Of a stretch of 35,460 nt of DNA, positions 22,851 to 30,020 are shown one piece after another. The first letter of the stretch is position 1, and each line of letters opens with the position of its first letter. The DNA is from JAWXCM01 sp034408745. GTDB lineage: Bacteria; Acidobacteriota; Terriglobia; Bryobacterales; Bryobacteraceae. Made by a program: the position numbers and the translations under genes. The stretch lies in contig JAWXCM010000088.1 of the NCBI GenBank assembly GCA_034408745.1, positions 1 through 35,460 on the forward strand. Reading direction: 5' to 3'. The notes under the pieces were generated by a model. It worked only from the letters and a program-made list of their open reading frames with translations. It was not told where the DNA came from and made no database searches.

Positions 22851-23907
22851 GGGCCGGCGACGGTGTTTCTCCCGCCGCCATAGCCGCGGCCAGCGGGTCG
22901 CCTCCAGGCAGCGCTGCCGCGACCGCGGCCACAGTCTGAGGCCGCAACTCCGGCTGCGGAGCCAGGCACTGCAGAATCACCCGCTCCACCGCCGGATCGA
23001 TGTCGCGCACAAAGGTCGACGGACCGCTCGGCGTGCTGTGATGCGCCTCCTGCAACTCAGCCATGGAATTGGCATTCAGCGCACGATGCCCGCTGAACAG
23101 CTCATAAAACACCAGGCCCAGCGCGTAAATGTCGCTACGCACCGTCACCTCGCGCCCTTCCAGCTGTTCGGGAGCCATATAGGCGGGCGTCCCGGCTCGA
23201 ATCTCCTCCGCCGCCGCGAGCCCGAAGTCCACAATCACGACACTGCCCTCGCCGTCCACAAGCAGATTGGAAGGCTTCAGGTCGCGGTGCAGAACCCCCT
23301 TCTCATGCGCCGCCGCAAGCCCCGCGCAGATCTGGTTCGCCATCTCCAGAGCCTTGTCGCCAGGCACCCGGCCGATGCGTCGCAGCAACGAGGAAAGGTC
23401 CTCCCCCTGGATGTATTCCATCGACAAAAACCAGGTGCCGTCCACCTCACCGATGTCGTACACCCGGCAGACATTGCGGTGCGAGATCTGCCGCGCCACC
23501 CGCACTTCGGCTCGAAACCGGTCGATTGCCTGATCGGATGCGCCGGACGGCAGGAATTTCAGCGCCACCTGCTGCCCCAGCCTGAGGTCGGTGGCCCGGT
23601 AGACTCCCCCCATGCCGCCGCGCCCGATCAGCCCCGTAATACGGTAGCGGTCCAGCAGCATCGTGCCGGGCAGAAATCTGCCCTCATCCACAGTGCTGTC
23701 GGACAGCGAGGAGGGTCTCGAGCGCCCCGTGCTCCGCGACTGCGAGGACGCGGGAATCGTGCCGGTAACCGCAGCCGCCACCGTCACAGTCATATCCGGC
23801 GCGGCGTCCGAGGCAGGAATGATGCGGCTGCCGCAGTCGGCGCAGAACGACTTGCCCTGAGGAATTTCCGAGCCACACGAGCTGCAAACCATCACTGCCC
23901 CCTGCAT
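22702..23907 (-). CDS. Zinc-ribbon serine/threonine protein kinase, frameshifted near residue 352
   Basis: Residues 8-25 are a zinc ribbon (CSSCG then CADCG). After a Ser/Thr-rich linker, a complete Hanks-type kinase domain shows GRGGMGGVY (95-103), VALKF with the ATP-binding Lys117, HRDLKPSN (207-214), DFG (227-229) and APE (245-247). The kinase likely phosphorylates cytosolic targets from a membrane-anchored position. From about residue 352 the frame runs into low-complexity residues (RKGDRHHADSGADCYGADSG) until a stop at 22702; the natural continuation is the overlapping membrane frame starting at 22850. The ATG at 23907 has no Shine-Dalgarno, but AATACT ends 7 nt upstream. A second in-frame ATG lies at 23892. 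Confidence 0.88.
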   Translation of the reverse strand: MQGAVMVCSSCGSEIPQGKSFCADCGSRIIPASDAAPDMTVTVAAAVTGTIPASSQSRSTGRSRPSSLSDSTVDEGRFLPGTMLLDRYRITGLIGRGGMGGVYRATDLRLGQQVALKFLPSGASDQAIDRFRAEVRVARQISHRNVCRVYDIGEVDGTWFLSMEYIQGEDLSSLLRRIGRVPGDKALEMANQICAGLAAAHEKGVLHRDLKPSNLLVDGEGSVVIVDFGLAAAEEIRAGTPAYMAPEQLEGREVTVRSDIYALGLVFYELFSGHRALNANSMAELQEAHHSTPSGPSTFVRDIDPAVERVILQCLAPQPELRPQTVAAVAAALPGGDPLAAAMAAGETPSPAHGCGGRKGDRHHADSGADCYGADSGRHGRRVGWPRVDERNGCGGSRQVA

Positions 23908-23914
23908 TGTCCGG

Positions 23915-23920
23915 AGTATT
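23915..23920 (-). promoter_or_regulatory. Possible -10 for the kinase gene (leaderless spacing)
   Basis: AATACT on the minus strand ends 7 nt before the ATG at 23907, so transcription would begin at or very near the start codon. No convincing -35 was seen. Confidence 0.35.
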
Positions 23921-24048
23921 GTTCAAGGGTAACGTGCCAGGATTTACGGCCACAACCGCGTCCTCCCCAGGTACTACTCCACACTACCCGCAAAATTCCC
24001 ACTCATATTCCGCTCTCCCGGACCGAGAAGAGAAGCGTGGAGAGAGTA

Positions 24049-25485
24049 GTGGAAAACAAAAAACACCGGGCATTGCTTCTGTTGCTCGCACCGGTGATTC
24101 TGCAGGCCGCGGGACCTCGCGTCAGCACCACCATATCGGAGGCAGAAGGTAGTGTTGTCGCGATTGTCCAGTTCGATCCAGGCATTGACGCCGGCGAACC
24201 AGACCGCCTCTTAAAGGAGGCAGGGATAAGAGTTCTGCAGAATCCCGATTTATTGCCGAGTGACCGGATGATAGAAACCGGAAGAGACGGCCTGGCCACT
24301 GTAGCCGGGCTGCCAGGGGCGAGGTCGGTGTACCCGGCCTCCCCCGAAATGATTGCAGGCGTACCTGTAAAGGGCTGCGCCGGCTCATTGACCATGAGTG
24401 GGGATGAGGAAGCCGAAGACCTGTACCAGGTGGCCGGCGGTTGGTTCACCGTGCTCAATGGCAGCGCCCTGAACTGGGACATTGCGAAACCATCGCGACA
24501 GATGACGCAGGCGCAGATGGAGACGGTAATCCAGCGTGCCATGTCGGAGTGGTCGCGTCATGTGCAACTCGATTTTCGACACTCGCGCGGCAGCACTCTG
24601 CGCTCACTGTCGGTGGAATTCCTCACCGGAACGCACGACGACGGCTATCCCTTCGACGGCAAGGGCGGGTTCCTGGCACACGCCTTCTACCCCCCACCCT
24701 GGAATCGAGAACCCATCGCGGGTGATTTGCATCTCGACGAGGATGAAACCTGGACCGAGGGCGGGAACCCTGACCTTTACTCCGTGCTGCTGCACGAGCT
24801 TGGCCATTCGCTGGGGCTGATGCATAACGACAAGCCTGGCACCGTCATGTATCCCTACTATCGGAATCTCGACAAGCTGCAACCCGAGGACATTCAGGAT
24901 CTGCTTCGATTCTTCCCTCCGCGCAAAACGGCGTCCGCGCAGACTCCCCTGAACCTGACGGTAACCGTCCCCGTGGCCGTCTCGACACCCACGGTCGACG
25001 TCAGCGGGCTGCTTACCGGGAACACAGGAAGTTCCCAAGTCACCTGGACCGTCGGTACAAGCACCGGGAGAATCGACGGAACGTCATCCTGGACGGCGAA
25101 GGCCCTGCCACTCTCCCTCGGGGCGAATTCCGCAACATTCACAGCCACCGACAGCACCGGCCGCTCAGCCTACCGGTCCGTCTCACTGATTCGAATCGCG
25201 CCCAGTTCGTCAGACGCGGTAGTCCCCTCGATCACGGTGCAGACGCCGTTCTCGACGGTCTACGGCACCTCGGCCGCAAAGCTGCGCATAGCGGGAACCT
25301 CAAAGGACAATGTGGGCGTGAAAGAAGTGACCTGGCAGTGCGGTTCGGCGACCGGAACGGCCAACGGAACCACGAGCTGGAGCTTCGATCTTGACCTAAA
25401 GGTCGGCGACAATCAGGTGATCGTCAGAGCCCGCGACGCAGCGGGCAACACCGGATGGCGCAGCCTGATGGTCACGCGCCGCTGA
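24049..25485 (+). CDS. Secreted matrixin-type (M10) metalloprotease with two Ig-like repeats
   Basis: A 478-residue protein from GTG 24049, chosen because GGAG lies 6 nt upstream and the signal peptide (RALLLLLAPVILQAAG) starts directly; GTG 24037 is an alternative. Residues about 25-115 look like a propeptide with a lone Cys110 (PVKGCAGS). The catalytic domain shows the zinc motif HELGHSLGLMH (249-259) and Met-turn VMYPY (Met267), with HDDGYPFDGKGGFLAHAF as the structural-metal loop typical of matrixins. Two homologous beta-sandwich repeats follow, each with VTW, a TGxxxGTxSW stretch and LxxGxN. It is likely an extracellular zinc endopeptidase. It diverges from the kinase gene over 141 bp and ends 12 bp from the purA stop. 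Confidence 0.87.
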   Translation: MENKKHRALLLLLAPVILQAAGPRVSTTISEAEGSVVAIVQFDPGIDAGEPDRLLKEAGIRVLQNPDLLPSDRMIETGRDGLATVAGLPGARSVYPASPEMIAGVPVKGCAGSLTMSGDEEAEDLYQVAGGWFTVLNGSALNWDIAKPSRQMTQAQMETVIQRAMSEWSRHVQLDFRHSRGSTLRSLSVEFLTGTHDDGYPFDGKGGFLAHAFYPPPWNREPIAGDLHLDEDETWTEGGNPDLYSVLLHELGHSLGLMHNDKPGTVMYPYYRNLDKLQPEDIQDLLRFFPPRKTASAQTPLNLTVTVPVAVSTPTVDVSGLLTGNTGSSQVTWTVGTSTGRIDGTSSWTAKALPLSLGANSATFTATDSTGRSAYRSVSLIRIAPSSSDAVVPSITVQTPFSTVYGTSAAKLRIAGTSKDNVGVKEVTWQCGSATGTANGTTSWSFDLDLKVGDNQVIVRARDAAGNTGWRSLMVTRR

Positions 25486-25497
25486 CCGTCAGACAGT

Positions 25498-26805
25498 CTA
25501 CCTGCCCAGGAAGAACTCGAGCCGCGATCCGGCCATCACCATCGTTTCGGTGCGCTCAGGTCCGGTCGACACGCAGCCAACCTCAACGCCCGACTGCTTC
25601 TCGAGAAACTCCACGTAGGTGCGGGCCGCCACAGGCAGTTCGTCGTAGCTCGACACGCCGCGAGTGCTGCATGTCCAGCCGGGAAGGTACTCGAATACCG
25701 GCTGGATCGTCTCGATACCGCGGTTCGTGGCAGGCATGTCTTCCACCCGCTTGCCGCCGATTTCATACGCGACGCAAACCGGAATTCGATCCAGCTCATC
25801 CAGTACGTCGAGCTTGGTCACAATCAGGCTGTCGAACCCGTTCACCATCGCCGTATATCGAAGCAGCGGCACGTCGAACCAGCCGCAGCGCCGGGGGCGT
25901 CCCGTCACCGAGCCGAACTCGTTGCCAGCTTTGCGGATGCGCTCACCTGCCTCGCCCAGGTCCTCAGACGGGAACGGACCGCTTCCCACGCGAGTAATAT
26001 ACGCCTTCGAAACGCCCACAATGCCGTCGATCCGTGTCGGAGCCACACCAGTTCCGGTGCAGGCGCCACCAGCCGCCGCGCTCGAAGACGTAACGAACGG
26101 ATACGTGCCGTGGTCAATGTCTAGCATCGTGCCCTGGGCGCCCTCGAACAGCACGCTCTTACCCGAATTCATCGCCGTGTTGAGAAGCGAAGCCGTATCG
26201 CACACCATCGGCGCTATCCGGTCGGCCAACGTGCGGTACTGAGCCCGAATCTGCGCCATATCCAGTTGCGTCTCGATATGGAAAGCTTCGGCGATTGTCT
26301 TTTTGTCGGCCGCAAGGTCGGCAAAGAGCGATTCGAAGGATTCCTCGTCCAGCAGATCGGCGATGCGGATACCCCGCCGCCCAATCTTGTCCTCGTATGC
26401 CGGGCCGATGCCACGGGACGTGGTGCCGATCGCAACACGGTCGGAGCGCCCCTCGGAGATCCGTTCCGCCAGACGGTGAAATGGAAATATCACGTGGGCA
26501 CGGTTGCTGATCGACAACTGGCCGACAACGTCGACTCCAGCCGCGGTGAGCGTGTCCATCTCCTCCACCAGCGCGGCGGGGTCGATCACCACGCCATTGC
26601 CGATTACGGCACGAATGCCGGGGCGGAGGATGCCGCTCGGGATCAGCTTCAAAACATATTTAGTCTCGCCAATGTAAACGGTGTGTCCGGCGTTGTGTCC
26701 GCCCTGATACCGCGCGACAATGTCAAAACGGTCTGAGAAAAGGTCCACCATCTTACCTTTTCCCTCATCACCCCACTGGGCGCCCAGCACAATCAGGTTG
26801 CTCAT
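25498..26805 (-). CDS. purA: Adenylosuccinate synthetase
   Basis: A 435-residue enzyme that makes adenylosuccinate from IMP, aspartate and GTP, the first committed step to AMP. The N-terminus has the signature WGDEGKGK (11-18) with catalytic Asp13, then YQGGHNAGHT with catalytic His41. FEGAQGTMLDIDHGTYPFVT, the RPRRCGWFD region and the GTP-binding TKLDVLDELD are also intact. Length is normal. It stands alone, ending 12 bp from the convergent protease stop and diverging from the unknown gene at 26882 across 76 bp. TACAAT ends 12 nt before the ATG and GGA sits close to the start. Confidence 0.98.
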   Translation of the reverse strand: MSNLIVLGAQWGDEGKGKMVDLFSDRFDIVARYQGGHNAGHTVYIGETKYVLKLIPSGILRPGIRAVIGNGVVIDPAALVEEMDTLTAAGVDVVGQLSISNRAHVIFPFHRLAERISEGRSDRVAIGTTSRGIGPAYEDKIGRRGIRIADLLDEESFESLFADLAADKKTIAEAFHIETQLDMAQIRAQYRTLADRIAPMVCDTASLLNTAMNSGKSVLFEGAQGTMLDIDHGTYPFVTSSSAAAGGACTGTGVAPTRIDGIVGVSKAYITRVGSGPFPSEDLGEAGERIRKAGNEFGSVTGRPRRCGWFDVPLLRYTAMVNGFDSLIVTKLDVLDELDRIPVCVAYEIGGKRVEDMPATNRGIETIQPVFEYLPGWTCSTRGVSSYDELPVAARTYVEFLEKQSGVEVGCVSTGPERTETMVMAGSRLEFFLGR

Positions 26806-26817
26806 TCCAAACTTATT

Positions 26818-26823
26818 ATTGTA
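26818..26823 (-). promoter_or_regulatory. Possible -10 for purA
   Basis: TACAAT matches the -10 consensus at 5 of 6 positions, 12 nt upstream of the purA ATG in a locally AT-rich stretch. No good -35 at 16-18 bp was seen. A purine-repressor site was not recognised. Confidence 0.3.
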
Positions 26824-26881
26824 ACGTGCGCCACGCGCTCACCTTCGGTGGTGCAAACTGGCTGTGCTAACCTGGAGGGAA

Positions 26882-27352
26882 ATGCGGCTTTCGGACATCT
26901 TCCTGACACTCGGAGAGCCGGCTTTCCAGCAGCTCATCCGCAGCGTCTCAATTGGCAAACTCAAAACCTATCAGCTCTACGAACGCGTAAAACTGCGCTT
27001 TCACATGGCGAAACTCAATTCCGAGACACTGCGTAAAGCGGCGCCCCGGCTTTGGGCGCGCATTGTCGACCGCGACGAGGAATTCGCGGCCGATATCTCC
27101 CAGGTAGTGCTGGTCTCCCACCTCGACATGATTGTCGACGTGCTCAACCTCGTCGGCATCCCCCACGAAGATGGTTTCTTCGCCAAGGACCTCAATGCCA
27201 CCGAGAACCTGACAGAAGGGTGGCAGCAGCGCGTATTGGACGCCTTCCGCGGCAAGTACAACGAGGCCGTTCTGCTGTTCTACATCAACCACCTCGGCTG
27301 GGAACTGATCAAGACCACCGAAGTGTTTCAGCCAGCCGTCCCAGCCAGCTGA
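26882..27352 (+). CDS. Conserved-looking protein of unknown function
   Basis: A 156-residue, largely helical soluble protein with no signal peptide. The ATG at 26882 is supported by GGAGGG two nucleotides upstream and gives MRLSDIFLTLGEPAFQQLI; an in-frame start 18 bp earlier is less likely. Recognisable stretches are IGKLKTYQLYERVKLRFHM, KAAPRLWARI and GWQQRVLDAFRGKYNEAV. I cannot place it in a named family. Codon use and composition look like the neighbours, and the divergent position beside purA gives no functional clue. Cytoplasmic location is inferred from the lack of export signals. Confidence 0.75.
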   Translation: MRLSDIFLTLGEPAFQQLIRSVSIGKLKTYQLYERVKLRFHMAKLNSETLRKAAPRLWARIVDRDEEFAADISQVVLVSHLDMIVDVLNLVGIPHEDGFFAKDLNATENLTEGWQQRVLDAFRGKYNEAVLLFYINHLGWELIKTTEVFQPAVPAS

Positions 27353-27432
27353 AACGCCGGTTCCCGGCAACCAGTCGAAACGCACTACAACTCGTGTAGC
27401 AGGGCCAACAGAATAATAATCGCATCCAGTTA

Positions 27433-27472
27433 GTACTGATTTTATTTCGGTTCAATTCGAATGAAATAGTAC
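27433..27472. repeat. AT-rich imperfect inverted repeat
   Basis: GTAC at each end, with ATTT/AAAT and ATT/AAT pairings and a central ATTCGAAT palindrome (27455-27462), form an imperfect dyad in the only strongly AT-rich stretch of the window (about 27405-27480). It lies upstream of the PEP-CTERM remnant. It may be a promoter/operator or a leftover of a mobile element; nothing else was seen in 27353-27533. Confidence 0.4.
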
Positions 27473-27533
27473 GGATTTCGCCGATTCGTCCGATACTGTC
27501 CGAGCATGCGTTTCCTCACGGATCCACTGTCCA

Positions 27534-27770
27534 ATGGGCTATCCGAAACTGACCGACAGCAAAATCGCCATGAGGCTCTCCCAGACGTTCAGTTACGACG
27601 TCACAGGTGGCGCAACTTTCGGCGTAGACCGCCTTGGCAGCGTCACCTACACCCCGGACGCCGTACCCGAGCCCGCGACAGCGGGGCTGATGGGCGCGTG
27701 TCTCGCAGTCCTGGCGGCCGCTAACAGCACTTTGCGCGGGCGTATTTTGCCCGCATTCTCTCGTCGCTGA
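27534..27770 (+). pseudogene. PEP-CTERM protein remnant
   Basis: A 78-residue frame whose second half is a PEP-CTERM sorting tail: VPEPATAGLMGACLAVLAA (motif plus hydrophobic helix) followed by basic residues. The upstream part (RLSQTFSYDVTGGATFGVDR) looks like the end of a secreted beta-rich domain. There is no signal peptide, and a stop lies 70 bp upstream in frame, so the N-terminal part of the protein is missing. The last 50 bp overlap the YbdD-type gene on the other strand, so the natural basic tail may also have been replaced. PEP-CTERM proteins are processed by exosortase at the membrane; no exosortase is in this window. Confidence 0.5.
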
Positions 27771-27888
27771 ACTTGCGCCATTCCGTGCCGGAATCACCGG
27801 CGCCATGATGCAGCAAATGGCGCCGGTACGCATTTTCGTCCGCGATCTCCCGCAAAATGCCGAGCACGATTCGGAAAAATGCCCTCAT
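27721..27888 (-). CDS. YbdD/YjiX-type small partner of the carbon-starvation transporter
   Basis: A 55-residue protein, shorter than most gene callers accept. It starts at ATG 27888 overlapping the cstA stop as ATGA, with GGAGG about 5 nt upstream. The sequence MRAFFRIVLGILREI, then RRHLLHH, then EWRKFSDERMRAKYARAKCC, follows the YbdD/YjiX (DUF466) pattern of a short amphipathic helix, a WxEFxxxR-like segment and a C-terminal Cys-Cys. In E. coli, YbdD and YjiX are encoded directly after cstA and btsT and are needed for pyruvate uptake by these transporters. Position, overlap and terminal CC together make this a real gene. Confidence 0.85.
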   Translation of the reverse strand: MRAFFRIVLGILREIADENAYRRHLLHHGAGDSGTEWRKFSDERMRAKYARAKCC

Positions 27889-29966
27889 ATTTCCTCCGGC
27901 CGTAGTTCCGTCATCACAAACGGAGTCTCGCGAACCCTGGCCTCGCGAGTCCCCCGCAGAATTCCCGTCCACACGCGAATCGCGTCGACCATAATCACCG
28001 TCACCAGTACCAGGAAGATCCCACACAAAACGGCATCGAGCCTCGCATTGAATATCAGTGTCTGATTCTCCGCGATCTTCGCCGCCGTCAGCGCTCCTGA
28101 ATCCACGGCTTTCTGCAACACGTCCGCCTGCGCCAGGAACCCGATTCGCGGCGACGCATCGAAGATCTTCTGCCACGCCGCCGTGTAAGTCACAATCAAC
28201 AGCCAGGCCAGCGGAACGCACGTGATCCACATGTACTTCGCGCGATGCATCTTGATCAGAATCGTAGTCGCCACGCACAGGGCAATCGACGCCAGCAGCT
28301 GATTCGCGATCCCAAACAGCGGCCACAGCGAGTTGATCCCGCCCAGCGGATCCAGCACACCCTGATACAGGAAATAGCCCCACGCCAGCACCACCATCGC
28401 GCTCGTCATCAGCACTCCGGGCATCCAGCTCGTCCGGCCCAGCGGCTTCCAGACATTGCCCAGCAAATCCTGGAGCATGAACCGCCCCACCCGTGTGCCC
28501 GCGTCGATCACCGTCAGTATGAACAACGCCTCGAACATGATGGCAAAGTGATACCAGAACCCGAGAATCGCCCTTCCTCCGCCGCTCCCCGCAAAAATAT
28601 GCGCCATCCCCAGCGCCAGTGACGGCGCCCCACCCGTCCGGTAAAACAGGCTCTTCTCACCGACATCCGCGGCCAGCGACTGCATCTCACCAGCCGTCAC
28701 CGGGAAGCCCCAGCCCGTAATCGTAGCGGCCGCGGCTTCAGGCGACGCGCCAACAATAGCGGCCGGTGAGTTCACCGCGAAAAAGATGCCCGGCTGCAGT
28801 GAACACGCCGCAATCAACGCCATCATCGCGACGAAACTCTCCAGCAGCATAGACCCGTAGCCCACAGGCCACGCATGCCACTCCCGCGCGATCATCTTCG
28901 GCGTAGTGCCGCTCGAGATCAGCGCGTGGAACCCGGAAATCGACCCGCAGGCGATCGTGATAAAGCAGAACGGGAATATTTTGCCCGCGAAAATCGGCCC
29001 CGTGCCATCGGCAAACCGCGTAACCGCCGGAAGCTGCAGATCCGGCCGGACAAACAAAATACCCACCGCCAGCATCATCACCACGCCGAGCTTCACAAAC
29101 GTGCTCAGATAATCGCGGGGAGCAAGCAGCAGCCACACCGGCAGCGCGCTCGCAAGAAACCCGTAAATAATCACGCACACCGCCAGCACAATCCCCGACA
29201 GCGTGAACATCGGCCCAAGCGTCGGATGCTGCGAAACCCACTGCCCCGCGAAAATACTGCCGAGCACCAGCGCGAACCCAATCGCCGACACCTCCAGCAC
29301 TTTGCCCGGCCGGATATAGCGCAGATACAAACCCATGAACAGCGCGATCGGCATAGTGGCTGCAATGGTGAAAGTGCCCCACGAACTGTCGCGCAGCGCA
29401 TTCACAACCACCAGCCCGATCACGGCCAGCAGGATCACCATGATCAGCATCACCGTAATCAGCGCCGCCACTCCGCCCACCCGCCCCACTTCCTCGCGAG
29501 CCATCTGCCCCAGCGACTTGCCGTCGCGGCGCATCGAGCAGAACAAAATCACGAAGTCCTGCACCGCCCCGCCCAGCACCGCGCCCAGAATGATCCAGAT
29601 CGTCCCGGGCAGATACCCGAACTGCGCAGCCAGCGTCGGACCAACCAGCGGCCCCGGCCCCGCGATCGCCGCAAAGTGATGCCCGAACACAATCCACTTG
29701 TTCGTCGGCTCAAAATCATGCCCGTTGCGAAGCCGTTCCGCGGGCGTGGCGCGCCGGTCGTCCAGCCCCATCACCTTAATCGATATGAACCTCGCATAGA
29801 AGCGAAACCCAATCAGATACGTGCCCGCCGAGGCGCACACAAGCCACATGCTGTTGACGGGTTCTCCACGCTCCGTCGCTACAAGACCAAGACTGAAAGC
29901 GGCGAGCACCGCGACTGCTGCCCAAAACAAACGGGAGAGAATTGTTGGGGCTGATTTATCGGCCAT
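27885..29966 (-). CDS. cstA: Carbon starvation protein A family transporter
   Basis: A 693-residue inner-membrane protein with many helices. Family hallmarks are FARFISIKVMGLDDRRATPA-like text near the N-terminus, then NGHDFEPTNKWIVFGHHFAA, AGPGPLVGPTLAAQFGY, and later GSISGFHALISSGTTPKM and WPLFGIANQLLA. CstA and BtsT import pyruvate and peptides, with pyruvate the documented substrate in E. coli. The start ATG 29966 gives MADKSAPTILSRLFW; a longer frame to 30110 would overlap the divergent gene and is rejected. TACAAT ends 8 nt upstream with no Shine-Dalgarno. The YbdD-type partner follows with an ATGA overlap. Confidence 0.95.
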   Translation of the reverse strand: MADKSAPTILSRLFWAAVAVLAAFSLGLVATERGEPVNSMWLVCASAGTYLIGFRFYARFISIKVMGLDDRRATPAERLRNGHDFEPTNKWIVFGHHFAAIAGPGPLVGPTLAAQFGYLPGTIWIILGAVLGGAVQDFVILFCSMRRDGKSLGQMAREEVGRVGGVAALITVMLIMVILLAVIGLVVVNALRDSSWGTFTIAATMPIALFMGLYLRYIRPGKVLEVSAIGFALVLGSIFAGQWVSQHPTLGPMFTLSGIVLAVCVIIYGFLASALPVWLLLAPRDYLSTFVKLGVVMMLAVGILFVRPDLQLPAVTRFADGTGPIFAGKIFPFCFITIACGSISGFHALISSGTTPKMIAREWHAWPVGYGSMLLESFVAMMALIAACSLQPGIFFAVNSPAAIVGASPEAAAATITGWGFPVTAGEMQSLAADVGEKSLFYRTGGAPSLALGMAHIFAGSGGGRAILGFWYHFAIMFEALFILTVIDAGTRVGRFMLQDLLGNVWKPLGRTSWMPGVLMTSAMVVLAWGYFLYQGVLDPLGGINSLWPLFGIANQLLASIALCVATTILIKMHRAKYMWITCVPLAWLLIVTYTAAWQKIFDASPRIGFLAQADVLQKAVDSGALTAAKIAENQTLIFNARLDAVLCGIFLVLVTVIMVDAIRVWTGILRGTREARVRETPFVMTELRPEEI

Positions 29967-29974
29967 TGCGCGCC

Positions 29975-30013
29975 ATTGTAACAGCGGGGCGAGCACCTCC
30001 TGGCTGCTATACT
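29975..30013. promoter_or_regulatory. Divergent -10 elements between cstA and the GT2-methyltransferase gene
   Basis: TACAAT (minus strand, 29975-29980) ends 8 nt before the cstA ATG, and TATACT (plus strand, 30008-30013) ends 7 nt before the TTG at 30021. Both lack a Shine-Dalgarno downstream, so both transcripts could be leaderless. The 54-bp gap must hold both promoters' upstream parts, so they would overlap and could compete. Confidence 0.4.
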
Positions 30014-30020
30014 CAGGGGT

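Noticed and set aside
22816..24048. Plus-strand frame running through the kinase gene in frame with the protease
   Set aside because: The kinase on the other strand is clear. The protease has its own ribosome binding site and signal peptide at 24049.
27353..27400. Hairpin GCCGG-TTC-CCGGC as a terminator after the unknown gene
   Set aside because: The stem is only 5 bp and has no T-run.
27796..27827. Strong 11-bp hairpin ACCGGCGCCAT/ATGGCGCCGGT as a terminator
   Set aside because: It lies inside the YbdD-type coding sequence and has no T-run on either side.
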